64,000 bases of DNA from VAXT01 sp963827725 (GCA_963827725.1 CAWHBM010000001.1:1488001-1552000); one strand, 5' to 3'; shown: positions 7,754-15,625, counted from the stretch's first letter. Numbers and translations are program-made. Notes: a model not told the origin generated them from the letters alone.

Positions 7754-9144
7754 GGTGTGGCCGCCCCGAGTCTCCTCAGGGCTTCTCGTGCGACTTCGCG
7801 GTCATCAAAGGGAACTGTTCGGTCCAGGAACTGCTGACCCTGCTCGTGGCCCTTGCCCGCGATCAGCACGACATCTCCTGCGGCAGCCGTCTCGATCGCG
7901 CGTGCGATGGCCTCGCGCCGATCCGGGACGATCTCGAGCTCACCGTCAGTGCCCGCGACGATCTCGTCGATGATCGCGCGCGGGTCCTCGCTCCGCGGGT
8001 TGTCGGACGTGACGATCGCGAGATCGGCGAGCTCGCTTGCGATCTGGCCCATCACCGGGCGCTTTTCGCGGTCGCGGTCGCCGCCGCAGCCGAAGACGCA
8101 GATGACGCGCCCGGTATCGAGATCGCGTGCCGTGACGAGGACGTTCTGCAGCGAGTCGGGCGTATGTGCGTAGTCGACGACGACGGTGAACGGCTGGCCC
8201 TCGTCGACGGTCTCGAACCGTCCCGGAACACCGGCTAGCGCCTCGAGCCCGCGGACGATCGCGTCCTCCTCGATGCCGAGCAGTTGCGCGCTCGCCATCG
8301 CCGCGAGGGCGTTCTCGACGTTGAAGCGGCCCTTGAGCTTGAAGTCGATGCCCTCCAGGGCGTCGGGGCGGAGGGCCGCGTCGTCAGCGAAGCCGTACGT
8401 GAGCGCATCCGGAAGCTCCTCCGCGAGACGACGGCCCCAAGCGTCGCCGACATTGATCGCAGCGGGCGGGCGGCCCTCCAGAAAGAGGCGCCGCTTCGCC
8501 TCGAAGTAGGCGTCCATCGTCCCGTGCAGGTCGAGGTGATCCTGCGTCAGGTTCGTGAACGCGAGCGACGAGAAGCGGATCTCGTCGAGGCGGCCGAACG
8601 CCGATCCGTGCGAGGTCGCCTCCATCGCGCAGCTCCGGTCGCCTGCGTCGAGCATCTCGCGGAACGAGCGCTGAAGGTCGATCGCTTCCGGCGTGGTGCG
8701 CACTGCGGGCCGCCGTTCTCCACCGACTCGCGATTCGATCGTGCCGATGAGCCCCGGCTTCCGGCCGGCCGCTTCGAGAATCGCATGGAGCAGGAACGCA
8801 GTCGTCGTCTTGCCGTTCGTGCCGGTGACTCCAGCGACCTCGAGCTCGCGCGTGGGGTGCTCGAAGAACTCGGCCGCCGCGGATGCCATCGCTCGCCTCG
8901 TGTCGGCGACGACGAGCTGAGGCACGCGCGAGGCGACGGGCCGGTCGACGACGAGCGCAGCCGCGCCTTTCTCGATTGCCGACTCGGCAAGCTCGTGACC
9001 GTCGAAGCGCGTCCCGCGAACGCAGAAGAAGAGCGCGCCCGGAGCGACCGTGCGCGTGTCATAGGCGAGATCGTCGATCTCGACCTGGGTGTCCCCGACG
9101 ACCTGGCTCGGGGAAAGAGTTTTTTCGATGCGTGCGAGGAGCAC
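7750..9144 (-). CDS. murE: UDP-MurNAc-L-Ala-D-Glu--meso-diaminopimelate ligase MurE
   Basis: Adds the third stem-peptide residue. It has the substrate loop DTRTVAPGALFFCV, the ATP loop GTNGKTTT at residues 108-115, NLTQDHLDLHGTM, VDYAHTPDSL and the specificity motif DNPR at residues 381-384. In characterised MurE enzymes DNPR goes with meso-diaminopimelate rather than L-lysine, so the organism is predicted to have DAP-type peptidoglycan. The product is 464 residues. It starts 35 bases after the ftsI stop. Confidence 0.95.
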   Translation of the reverse strand: MLLARIEKTLSPSQVVGDTQVEIDDLAYDTRTVAPGALFFCVRGTRFDGHELAESAIEKGAAALVVDRPVASRVPQLVVADTRRAMASAAAEFFEHPTRELEVAGVTGTNGKTTTAFLLHAILEAAGRKPGLIGTIESRVGGERRPAVRTTPEAIDLQRSFREMLDAGDRSCAMEATSHGSAFGRLDEIRFSSLAFTNLTQDHLDLHGTMDAYFEAKRRLFLEGRPPAAINVGDAWGRRLAEELPDALTYGFADDAALRPDALEGIDFKLKGRFNVENALAAMASAQLLGIEEDAIVRGLEALAGVPGRFETVDEGQPFTVVVDYAHTPDSLQNVLVTARDLDTGRVICVFGCGGDRDREKRPVMGQIASELADLAIVTSDNPRSEDPRAIIDEIVAGTDGELEIVPDRREAIARAIETAAAGDVVLIAGKGHEQGQQFLDRTVPFDDREVAREALRRLGAATP

Positions 9145-9179
9145 TGGGGCGCACGCGAGGGTACCAACCTTGTCCGCTG

Positions 9180-10859
9180 CTACCGGGAGGCGAGTGTCTC
9201 TGGCGCGTCAGGCGGAATTTGCAGGTATTGCAGGTCAAACCCGGCGATCTGCTGGAACGCCGGAGCCGCGACGACACCGCCCCAAATGGCCGTTCCGGGC
9301 TCGTCGACCGTGACGAGGATGACGAGACGCGGATTCCTGGCCGGGACGAAGCCTACGAACGACGCGACGTACGCAGAGGTCGAGTAGCCGCCCTCCGAGT
9401 CGGGCTTGGCCGCGGTCCCGGTCTTCCCCGCCACCGTGTAGCCGGGGAGCTGAGCTTCCTGGCCGGTTCCCTCGATGACGACGTCCTCCATCATCCGCCG
9501 CACCTGACGCGCGACGCCGCGCGTGAGGATCCGACGCGCGGCGACATGCGGGCGGCCCTTCGAGCCGACTCGATCGACGAGGTGGGGCCGAAGCCACACA
9601 CCGTCGTTGGCGACCGTCGCATAGGCAGCGGCCATCTGCACCGGCGTGATCGCGATCCCGTGACCGATCGGCAGCGTCCCGATCGTCGAGCCCGACCACC
9701 GCTCGAGCGGGGGCGCTATGCCGCGCGTCTCGCCCGGGAAGTCGATGCCCGTCTTGCGGCCGAACCCGAAGCGGCTGACCCACTCCGAGAGCCTTTCGGC
9801 GCCGAGTTGCTGGGCGAGCGTGACGGTGCCCACGTTGGACGAGTGCGACAGGATCTGGTCGACCGTCATCGTCTCGGTGCCGCGGGGGTGCGCATCCTTG
9901 ATGACGCGGTCTGCGACGTGGATCTCGTAGGGAAGCGTGAAACGCGAATGCGGCGTGGCGAGCCCCTCCGAGAGCACCGCGCTGACGGTCACGATCTTGA
10001 ACGTCGAGCCCGGCTCGTACGTGTCCGTCACGGTTCGATTGCGCTGTCGGTCTTCGGGGACGATCGGGAAGCGGTTGGCGTCGTAGCCCCGCTCGACGGC
10101 CATCGCCAGCACCGCGCCCGTGCGCGGGTCGAGGACGATCGCCGACGCGGCCTTCGCGTGCGAACGGTCGATCGTCCTGCGGAGCACCGCCTCCGCCTGC
10201 GCCTGGATCGTGTGGTCGATCGTGAGCGTGACGTCCTTGCCCTCATGGGCCGGCGTCGAGCTGATGACGTTGATCGCCTGCCCGGACGGGTCCCGGATGA
10301 CCGTCTCCCTGCCCGGCTTGCCCGAGAGCAGCGACTCGAGCCCGAGCTCGAGCCCGGCGAGGCCGTGGTTGTCAGTGCCCGCGTAGCCGACGACTTGCGA
10401 CGCGACATGGTTCAGCGGATAGAACCGTTGCTCCTCGGAGACGAAGCTCAGGCCGACGATGCCGGCCTTCTTCAGGATCGCGGCACGCTCGGCGTCGGCC
10501 TTGCGCGCGATGTACACGAAGCCGTGCGACCGGTCTGCGAGTTGGAGCTCGACCTCCTGCGGATCGAGCTCGAGAGCGCGCGCGACGATTGCCGCAGTGG
10601 CTTTGGGGTCGCGAATTTGGCGCGGGTTCGCGTAGACCGTCGTCGCCTGGCGCCCGATCGCGAGTTGAACGCCCGTTCGATCGAAGATCGCTCCGCGTCC
10701 ACCGGGATCGACGATCGTGACGCGGTGCTGGCCCGCCGCGAGGCGCTCGTAGTTGCCTGCCTGGACTCCCTGAATCCAGGCCGCGCGGAGGAACATCGCT
10801 GCGAAGGCACAGGCGAAAATGGCGAGGACGAGCCGGATTCGCCGGTTGGCCAGCTTCAC
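9180..10859 (-). CDS. ftsI: Division transpeptidase FtsI (penicillin-binding protein)
   Basis: Class B penicillin-binding protein that crosslinks septal peptidoglycan with FtsW. It has one N-terminal membrane anchor (about residues 8-26), a PBP dimerisation domain with RGAIFDRTG, then the transpeptidase domain. All three catalytic motifs are present: STFK at 285-288 (nucleophile Ser285), SSN at 340-342 and KTGT at 479-482. The start is GTG, overlapping the stop of the ftsL-like gene by three bases. No C-terminal PASTA domain is present; the product is 559 residues. Confidence 0.95.
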   Translation of the reverse strand: MKLANRRIRLVLAIFACAFAAMFLRAAWIQGVQAGNYERLAAGQHRVTIVDPGGRGAIFDRTGVQLAIGRQATTVYANPRQIRDPKATAAIVARALELDPQEVELQLADRSHGFVYIARKADAERAAILKKAGIVGLSFVSEEQRFYPLNHVASQVVGYAGTDNHGLAGLELGLESLLSGKPGRETVIRDPSGQAINVISSTPAHEGKDVTLTIDHTIQAQAEAVLRRTIDRSHAKAASAIVLDPRTGAVLAMAVERGYDANRFPIVPEDRQRNRTVTDTYEPGSTFKIVTVSAVLSEGLATPHSRFTLPYEIHVADRVIKDAHPRGTETMTVDQILSHSSNVGTVTLAQQLGAERLSEWVSRFGFGRKTGIDFPGETRGIAPPLERWSGSTIGTLPIGHGIAITPVQMAAAYATVANDGVWLRPHLVDRVGSKGRPHVAARRILTRGVARQVRRMMEDVVIEGTGQEAQLPGYTVAGKTGTAAKPDSEGGYSTSAYVASFVGFVPARNPRLVILVTVDEPGTAIWGGVVAAPAFQQIAGFDLQYLQIPPDAPETLASR

Positions 10860-11218
10860 TTGCGGAGGTCCAGGTAGGTCCAGCTCTCGGCGCTTGCGGG
10901 CACGAGCCCGAGGCGACCGCCCAGCGCGACGATCCGTCCGGATGCTGCCCGGGCCGCGATCTCGGAGCTGAGCTGTGCATTGTCAGCCCGAAGCTGCGCG
11001 CGTTCCTTGCCGAGCCCGTCGAGACGGACGTTCAGCCGCAGCACGGCGACGTTGAGCGCGACGACACCGGCCAGCAGCAGCGCAATCGCGCCGATCCAGA
11101 CGACTCCGCCGGCCACGCGGCGGCGAGGCGCGGTCTTCGGCGCAGCCCTCGGCGCGGGACGCGCACGCGTGCGAGCAGGCGCCGGCTGAGCACGGGCGGC
11201 GGCTGCCGTCCGGGGCAT
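10856..11218 (-). CDS. FtsL/DivIC-like septum protein
   Basis: A 120-residue bitopic protein: a basic Ala/Pro/Arg-rich cytoplasmic tail of about 35 residues, one hydrophobic segment (about residues 37-61), then a coiled-coil stretch with LGKERAQLRADNAQLSSEI. Size, topology and position between rsmH and ftsI fit FtsL, a scaffold of the FtsQLB-FtsWI complex. Sequence conservation of this family is low, so the assignment rests on architecture and synteny. The ATG lies 4 bases after the end of repeat element A2, whose GGAAGGGG may serve as ribosome-binding site. Confidence 0.8.
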   Translation of the reverse strand: MPRTAAAARAQPAPARTRARPAPRAAPKTAPRRRVAGGVVWIGAIALLLAGVVALNVAVLRLNVRLDGLGKERAQLRADNAQLSSEIAARAASGRIVALGGRLGLVPASAESWTYLDLRK

Positions 11219-11222
11219 GATC

Positions 11223-11388
11223 TAGTGCCCCTTCCAGTAATGCCGCCGAGCTCCTGGGTCGCGAGCACCAAGCCAGAGGCCGCACTCGTCCGCGGCCAAG
11301 GCTAGAAGCCTTGGCAAGGGCGAGGGTGGGCTCTGGCGCCGCGTGATCGCGGGCCAGGGGCCGGCATGTATTGCTGGGAGGGGCACTA
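11223..11388 (-). repeat. 166-bp palindromic element A, copy 2 (rsmH/ftsL junction)
   Basis: Nearly identical to the element at 6331-6496 and exactly the same length, with the same TAGTGCCCC/GGGGCACTA ends and central AAGGCT/AGCCTT hairpin. Its upstream end supplies the TAG stop of rsmH (11386-11388). Its downstream end lies 4 bases before the ATG of the ftsL-like gene. The element therefore occupies the whole intergenic space in a second position of the same operon. Confidence 0.9.
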
Positions 11389-12343
11389 AGCCTTCTGCAC
11401 GGCGCGCAGCCTGGCGGAGGCGGCGCGCGGGTTGTGGGCCAGCTCGTGCGGGCTCGGCCGGATCGCCCTCCTGTTCAGCCGCCTCAGCTCCGGCTCGCGG
11501 CCGCAGACGCAGACGGGGAAGTCCGGCGGGCAGGTACAGCCCTGCTCGAGCTTCTGGAAGTAGCGCTTCACGATCCGGTCTTCGAGCGAGTGGAAGGCAA
11601 TCACCGCGAGGCGGCCGCCGGGGCGAAGCATCTCGAACGCCGCCGGCAGGGCTTCCTCGAGCTCGCCGAGCTCGTCGTTGACCGCGATGCGCAGCGCCTG
11701 GAAGACGCGCTTGGCCGGATGACCCTCGCCGAACCGGGCCGGCGCCGGGATTGCAGCGCGGATCAGCTCGACGAGCTCACCCGTGCGCTCGATCGGCTCT
11801 TTCTTGCGCCTCCGCCCGATCGCGCGGGCGATCTGCTTCGAGTAGCGCTCCTCTCCGTACCGGCGGAAGATGGTCGCGAGCTCGCGCTCGTCCGCTTCGT
11901 TGACGAGCTCGGCCGCCGAGAGCTCTGCCGTCGGGTCCATGCGCATGTCGAGCGGCGCGTCGACCGCATACGAGAATCCGCGTTCTGGCCGGTCGATCTG
12001 CATGCTCGAGACGCCGAGGTCGAGCAGGATCGCGTCGGCGTGCAGGCCGTTCTCGGCGAGCTGGTCGAGGACGACTGAGGCCTCGCCGCGCAGGAAGCGC
12101 GACTGGACGCCCGCGTGCCGTCGAAAGCCCTCGAAGTACGGCCGCACCGTCGGGTCGCGGTCGATCGCGATGAAGCGGCCCTCGCCCTTGAGGTCGGCCG
12201 CCAGGACCGCGGCGTGCCCGCCGGCGCCGAAGGTGGCGTCGACGACGGTGTGACCCGGGCTCGATCGCGAGGAGCTCGCGCACCTCCTCGGCGAGAACGG
12301 GAACGTGATCAGTCTCGTTTGGTTGCAAGACGTTCGGCAACAT
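11386..12343 (-). pseudogene. rsmH: 16S rRNA m4C1402 methyltransferase RsmH, frameshifted
   Basis: N4-methylates C1402 of 16S rRNA. The N-terminus reads MLPNVLQPNETDHVPVL and continues to LLAIEPG in one frame. From HTVVDATFGAGGHA to the end it is in the next frame, with the RsmH signatures LLDLGVSSMQID, GFSY, DMRMD and AVIAFHSLEDRIVK. One extra base in the CCC/GGG run at 12254-12259 explains the break: removing it joins EPG-HTVVDATFG as in intact RsmH. The ATG at 12343 overlaps mraZ and has an SD-like AGGGAGGG about 7 bases upstream. The break is probably an assembly error rather than true decay. Confidence 0.88.
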
Positions 12344-12743
12344 CTTCTGCCCTCCCTTCGACTTCTTTCAGCTCCGTGCGCCAGGCGGCGGTGTCCCAGA
12401 TCTCGAGGTGGTCGCGCATGCCGGTGATGACGACGTTCCGGCCGAGCCCCGCGTGCTGGATCAGGGCGGCCGGGAGCATCACGCGTCCCTGCTTGTCGAG
12501 CTCGGCCTCGGTTGCGCCGGCAAAGAAGAAGCGTTGAACCCGACGGGCCTCCTGGCTGAACGGACCGAGGTCGGCGAGCCACGACTCGACCATGTCCTCC
12601 CAGTCGGGACTGGGGTAGGCGACGAGGCAGCTCTCGAGCCCGCGCGTGACGACGAGACCGGTTGCAAACGCCGACCTGAACTTCGCCGGTAGCGTGACGC
12701 GGTTCTTGTCATCGATTGAGTGTTCGTATTCGCCTAGAAGCAT
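12309..12743 (-). CDS. mraZ: Cell-division transcriptional regulator MraZ
   Basis: First gene of the dcw cluster; a ring-forming DNA-binding protein with two SpoVT/AbrB-like half domains that usually represses its own operon. The paired signature is visible as DKNRVTLPAKFR (N-terminal half) and DKQGRVMLPAALIQHAGL (C-terminal half). The start region MLLGEYEHSIDDK is typical, and 144 residues is the usual length. Four GTGGN repeats with 10-bp periodicity lie 21-55 bases upstream of its ATG, the expected operator. Confidence 0.96.
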   Translation of the reverse strand: MLLGEYEHSIDDKNRVTLPAKFRSAFATGLVVTRGLESCLVAYPSPDWEDMVESWLADLGPFSQEARRVQRFFFAGATEAELDKQGRVMLPAALIQHAGLGRNVVITGMRDHLEIWDTAAWRTELKEVEGRAEDVAERLATKRD

Positions 12744-12763
12744 GTGCGGGGCCGTGCCGTGTT

Positions 12764-12798
12764 TCCACGTTGACCCACTTTAAACCACAATCACCCAC
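12764..12798 (-). promoter_or_regulatory. MraZ operator: four GTGGN repeats upstream of mraZ
   Basis: Read on the minus strand, four GTGG(G/T/A) pentamers occur at 12798-12794, 12788-12784, 12778-12774 and 12768-12764, each separated by exactly five bases. Characterised MraZ proteins bind arrays of this type, with a G-rich pentamer every 10 bp. The position just upstream of mraZ indicates autoregulation of the dcw operon. A possible promoter (TTGCGT and TTTAAA hexamers) overlaps the array, but its 15-bp spacer is short, so the promoter call is weak. Confidence 0.85.
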
Positions 12799-12826
12799 AA
12801 CGCAAGACTTTCTCCCCAACCTCTTA

Positions 12827-12896
12827 ACGGGGTCAGACCCTGTTAAGGCTTACGGGGTCAGACCCTGTTAAGGCTTACGGGGTCAGACCCTGTTAA
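12827..12896. repeat. Three tandem palindromic units, core GGGGTCAGACCC
   Basis: Three copies of a 20-bp imperfect palindrome (core GGGGTCAGACCC flanked by ACG... and ...TGTTAA) repeat with a 25-bp period at 12827, 12852 and 12877. The last copy contributes the TAA stop codon of the PfkB-family gene (12893-12895). The same 12-base core reappears inside the phosphomannomutase gene near 62178, so it is a dispersed REP-like sequence rather than a local duplication. Its position between the converging ends of the pfkB transcript and the dcw promoter may also insulate transcription. Confidence 0.85.
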
Positions 12897-13714
12897 GAGA
12901 GGCGGAGCTGGCCGTCGTAGGCGCCTCGGCCGGTCATTGCCGCCGCACCGCAGGAAGCGGCGAACGCGAGCGCATCGTCGGTGTTGTCACCGCGCGCGAG
13001 GGCGAACGCGAGGCCTGCGGCAAACGAGTCGCCTGCGCCGTATGCATTGGCGATCGGGCCGGGCAGCTCGGCGGCGGCATAGGAGCCGGAGCGCTCACCC
13101 GCGACGTAGCTACCGCCCTCGCGGCCCATTGTCGAGACGATCAGGCGCGGCGGCGGGTCGAGCTGGCCTGGCTGGTAGGCCTCGGCGGGATCCCGGCCGC
13201 TGCGGACGAGTGCATCGAGCGGGATCCGGGCTTCGAGCAGCGTCGGCAGCTCCCGCGCGGTGGCCACGAGGACGCGTGCCTCGCGTGCGGCGCGCAGGGC
13301 TGCCGCGTCGCCTGCGGTGAAGTACACCGCGTCGGTCTTCTCGAGCTCATCCCACGGGAGCGGATCCGAGCCGTGTGGATGGAGCTTCTCGCCCATGAGC
13401 GTGATCGCCCGCTCGCCGGCCGCGTCGACAAATGTGAAGGCCCGTCGCTGCGGCTGGTCACGGATGACCGCGTGCACACGGAAGCCGAGTTGCTCGAGGC
13501 TCTCCCGCGTGCGGCGCCCGAGCTCGTCGTTTCCGACCGCGACGAAGAAATCGACCTCACCGGCGAGATTGCGAAGCTGGCCCGCCGCCACAGCCCCTCC
13601 GCCACCCGGCTCCTCCCAGGTCGACGAGGCACTGATGATCTCGCCCTGCTCGGGTAGCCGCTCCACCGCCGCGAAGCGAATCCACTCGACATGCCCGACA
13701 ACCGCAACTCTCAC
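12893..13714 (-). CDS. PfkB-family carbohydrate kinase
   Basis: A 273-residue ribokinase-fold sugar or nucleoside kinase. The N-terminal GGGGAVAAG segment matches PfkB signature 1 (sugar and glycine-rich region). The C-terminal AYGAGDSFAAGLAFAL is signature 2 and contains the catalytic aspartate. The substrate cannot be told from sequence. It is transcribed divergently from the ECF sigma gene with a 28-base gap. Its TAA stop is part of the palindromic repeat array at 12827-12896. Confidence 0.88.
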   Translation of the reverse strand: MRVAVVGHVEWIRFAAVERLPEQGEIISASSTWEEPGGGGAVAAGQLRNLAGEVDFFVAVGNDELGRRTRESLEQLGFRVHAVIRDQPQRRAFTFVDAAGERAITLMGEKLHPHGSDPLPWDELEKTDAVYFTAGDAAALRAAREARVLVATARELPTLLEARIPLDALVRSGRDPAEAYQPGQLDPPPRLIVSTMGREGGSYVAGERSGSYAAAELPGPIANAYGAGDSFAAGLAFALARGDNTDDALAFAASCGAAAMTGRGAYDGQLRLS

Positions 13715-13742
13715 AATTCAGCTCCCATCCGCGTTAGAGAAG

Positions 13743-14201
13743 ATGATGGCTCTCTTGAGCGTTCCGCCGTTCGAATCTTTCTACGAGCAGCATCGCGATG
13801 CTGTGCTCGGCGAGCTCCGCCGCCTTCTTGGCCGCGACCGCGCCGAGGACGCCTACCAGGAGACCTTCTTGAAGGCGCTGCGCGCGTACGGGAGCTTGCG
13901 GAATGCCGACAACCTCCGCGCCTGGGTGATGACGATCGCCCGCCGCGTCGCCGTCGACCAGCTCCGCCGCCGCGAAGCCTCGCCGCCCGATCCGGAGCCT
14001 GCCGTCGATTCCCGCCCAGCGTATGCGGAGCTGAGCGAGCTCGCGGACGACCTACCGCGCAAGGAGCGAGCGGCTGTCGTGCTCCGCTACGGCTACGACC
14101 TTTCCTACGCCGCGATCGGCGCCGCCCTCGGTTCGAGCGAGGACGCCGCCCGCCAGGCAGCCTCGTCCGGAGTCCGCCGCCTAAGAAGGAGGATGCAGTG
14201 A
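13743..14201 (+). CDS. ECF-type RNA polymerase sigma factor
   Basis: A 152-residue group IV sigma factor. Region 2 spans about residues 8-75 (DAYQETFLKALRAY, LRAWVMTIARRVAVDQL), and region 4 about 98-150 (LPRKERAAVVLRYGYDLSY followed by the AAIGAALGSSEDAARQAASSG helix-turn-helix). Two adjacent ATG codons (13743, 13746) are possible starts. The stop overlaps the GTG of ogt, so the two are translationally coupled. No anti-sigma gene is adjacent, so its control is not evident. Confidence 0.9.
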   Translation: MMALLSVPPFESFYEQHRDAVLGELRRLLGRDRAEDAYQETFLKALRAYGSLRNADNLRAWVMTIARRVAVDQLRRREASPPDPEPAVDSRPAYAELSELADDLPRKERAAVVLRYGYDLSYAAIGAALGSSEDAARQAASSGVRRLRRRMQ

Positions 14202-14770
14202 CCGTCTCCCTCGCCCTCGACAATCGCTTCCGCGAAGCCGCCGCCGCGGCGGGCCTGCTCGACGTCGCATACGACCTCACCGACTCGCCGATCGGGACTC
14301 TGCTCCTGGCGACGACCGACCGGGGCCTCTGCCGGATCTCGTTCGACCCGCAGCCGGACCGCGAAGCAGAATGGCTGGCCCAGGCATTTGGCGTCCGCGT
14401 CCTGCGCGCGTCCAAGCCGGTGGACCCGGTTCGGCGCCAGCTGAACGAGTACTTCGAGGGCAAGCGAACGCTGTTCGAGCTGCAAGTCGACCTGCGCCAG
14501 TCCGCTCCGTTCAGCCGGGAGATCCTCGAGCGGCTCGCCCGCGTCCCGCACGGCGAGACGACGACGTACGGCGCCCTCGCCCGCGCGGCCGGCCGCCCTC
14601 AGGCTGCACGCGCGGTCGGCACGGTGATGAACCGGAACCCGATCCCGATCGTCCTCCCGTGCCACCGGGTCGTCGGAGCCAACGGCTCCCTGGTCGGCTA
14701 CGCCGGCGGGCTCGACCGCAAGAAGCTCCTGCTCAAGCTCGAGGGAGCGCTTGACAGCACGCTTCTGTAA
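14198..14770 (+). CDS. ogt: Methylated-DNA--protein-cysteine methyltransferase
   Basis: Suicidal repair of O6-alkylguanine. The active-site PCHRVVG is intact with acceptor Cys155, preceded by the DNA-binding helix PHGETTTYGALARAAG and the NRNPIPIVLPC strand. The GTG start overlaps the sigma-factor stop (GTGA) and is preceded 7 bases upstream by AGGAGG. The longer open frame upstream is a shadow of the sigma gene. The product is 190 residues, usual for Ogt/MGMT with an N-terminal RNase-H-like domain. The final codons contain the promoter of the downstream arsR-type gene. Confidence 0.93.
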   Translation: MTVSLALDNRFREAAAAAGLLDVAYDLTDSPIGTLLLATTDRGLCRISFDPQPDREAEWLAQAFGVRVLRASKPVDPVRRQLNEYFEGKRTLFELQVDLRQSAPFSREILERLARVPHGETTTYGALARAAGRPQAARAVGTVMNRNPIPIVLPCHRVVGANGSLVGYAGGLDRKKLLLKLEGALDSTLL

Positions 14771-14779
14771 GCCCATACT
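14751..14779 (+). promoter_or_regulatory. Sigma-70-type promoter of the ArsR/AHSA1 pair
   Basis: TTGACA at 14751-14756 and CATACT at 14774-14779 are separated by 17 bases, matching the consensus spacing and a perfect -35. The promoter lies in the last codons of ogt. Transcription would start around 14785-14787, only a few bases before the ATG at 14791, so the mRNA is predicted to be leaderless or nearly so. Confidence 0.8.
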
Positions 14780-14800
14780 TACCGTAAGCGATGGCTTACG
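14767..14800 (+). promoter_or_regulatory. Putative ArsR-family operator (two GTAAG...CTTAC inverted repeats)
   Basis: GTAAG at 14767 pairs with CTTAC at 14778, and CGTAAGC at 14783-14789 pairs with GCTTACG at 14794-14800. The four half-sites cover the -10 element, the expected transcription start and the start codon of the adjacent ArsR-type gene. That placement would allow autorepression by blocking RNA polymerase. Binding by that product is inference. Confidence 0.7.
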
Positions 14801-15105
14801 CAAGTGCAATGGACGCGCTGGGCGACCCGACGAGGCGCCGGATCTTCGAGCTTCTGCAGCGCGGCCCCCGGGCCGTGGGCGAGCTCGCCGGTGAGCTTCC
14901 GGTCAGCCGCCCAGCCGTCTCGCAGCACCTGCGTGTCTTGAGGGAGGCGGGGCTCGTGACAGAGCGGCGCGAGGGGACACGCCGTATCTACCGGCTCGAT
15001 CCGAACGGGCTCGGCGAGCTGCGCGCCTACTTCGACAAGTTCTGGACGACCGCCCTCGAGAGCTTCGAGGCGGCCGTCGCCCGCAATGGAGAGGAGAAGC
15101 AGTGA
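14791..15105 (+). CDS. ArsR-family winged-helix repressor
   Basis: A 104-residue HTH_20/ArsR protein: DPTRRRIFELLQRGPRAVGEL followed by the recognition helix region SRPAVSQHLRVLREAGLV and the wing REGTRRIYRLD. No metal-binding cysteine pair is present, so it is not a classical arsenic or metal sensor. The AHSA1-domain partner begins at a GTG overlapping its stop (GTGA). This ArsR plus SRPBCC pairing is common in actinobacteria; the signal is unknown. Confidence 0.92.
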   Translation: MAYASAMDALGDPTRRRIFELLQRGPRAVGELAGELPVSRPAVSQHLRVLREAGLVTERREGTRRIYRLDPNGLGELRAYFDKFWTTALESFEAAVARNGEEKQ

Positions 15106-15572
15106 GCATGCAAGAGACAGGGCTCGTCATTCAGAAGTCCGCCGTGGTCTCGGCGGCGCCGGAGAAGGCTTTCGAGGTCTTCACGGAAGGAATCGCCGGC
15201 TGGTGGCCCATCGAGACGCATTCGATCGGCAGCATGGGCGGCGCCGGCATCCCGCCCGAGACAGTCGTCTTCGAGACCGGGCTCGAAGGACGGATCTACG
15301 AGCGGGCAGCATCGGGCGAAGAGGCGCACTGGGCAAACGTGACCGCCTGGGAGCCGCCGCACCGGCTCGTGCTCGAGTGGAAGGTGGACCCGGACGCCGT
15401 GGCGCCGACCGAAATCGAGGTGCGCTTCACTCCCGAGGGTGACGGCACCCGCGTCGACCTCGAGCACCGCGGCTTCGAGGCGCTAGGGAAGGAAGCCGAG
15501 GAGGCGCACACGAGCTACTCGAACGGCTGGCCTTCCGTATTTCAGGACTACGTCGAGACCGTCGGCAAGTAG
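15102..15572 (+). CDS. SRPBCC (AHSA1-like) domain protein
   Basis: A 156-residue START-like fold protein: VSAAPEKAFEVFTEGIAGWW, then RIYERAASGEEAHWANVTAWEPPHRLVLEW, typical of activator-of-Hsp90-ATPase-like proteins that bind hydrophobic ligands. The GTG at 15102 has GAGGAG about 6 bases upstream; an ATG two codons later is an alternative. It is co-transcribed with the ArsR regulator upstream. Function is unknown beyond likely small-molecule binding. Confidence 0.88.
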   Translation: MSMQETGLVIQKSAVVSAAPEKAFEVFTEGIAGWWPIETHSIGSMGGAGIPPETVVFETGLEGRIYERAASGEEAHWANVTAWEPPHRLVLEWKVDPDAVAPTEIEVRFTPEGDGTRVDLEHRGFEALGKEAEEAHTSYSNGWPSVFQDYVETVGK

Positions 15573-15584
15573 GCCACGGAGTAG

Positions 15585-15611
15585 GGGCAGGCTCGCATGA
15601 CGAGCCTGCCC
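15585..15611. terminator. Hairpin between convergent genes
   Basis: GGGCAGGCTCG (15585-15595) pairs perfectly with CGAGCCTGCCC (15601-15611) around a 5-base loop. It lies between the stop of the AHSA1-like gene and the stop of the convergent response regulator. There is no clear T-run, so it is a probable bidirectional terminator by position rather than a textbook intrinsic one. Confidence 0.65.
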
Positions 15612-15625
15612 TCGCAGCCTGAGGC

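Noticed and set aside
12827..12896. CRISPR array from the regularly spaced repeats
   Set aside because: Only three 20-bp palindromes with 5-base spacers of the same sequence; no variable spacers and no cas genes.
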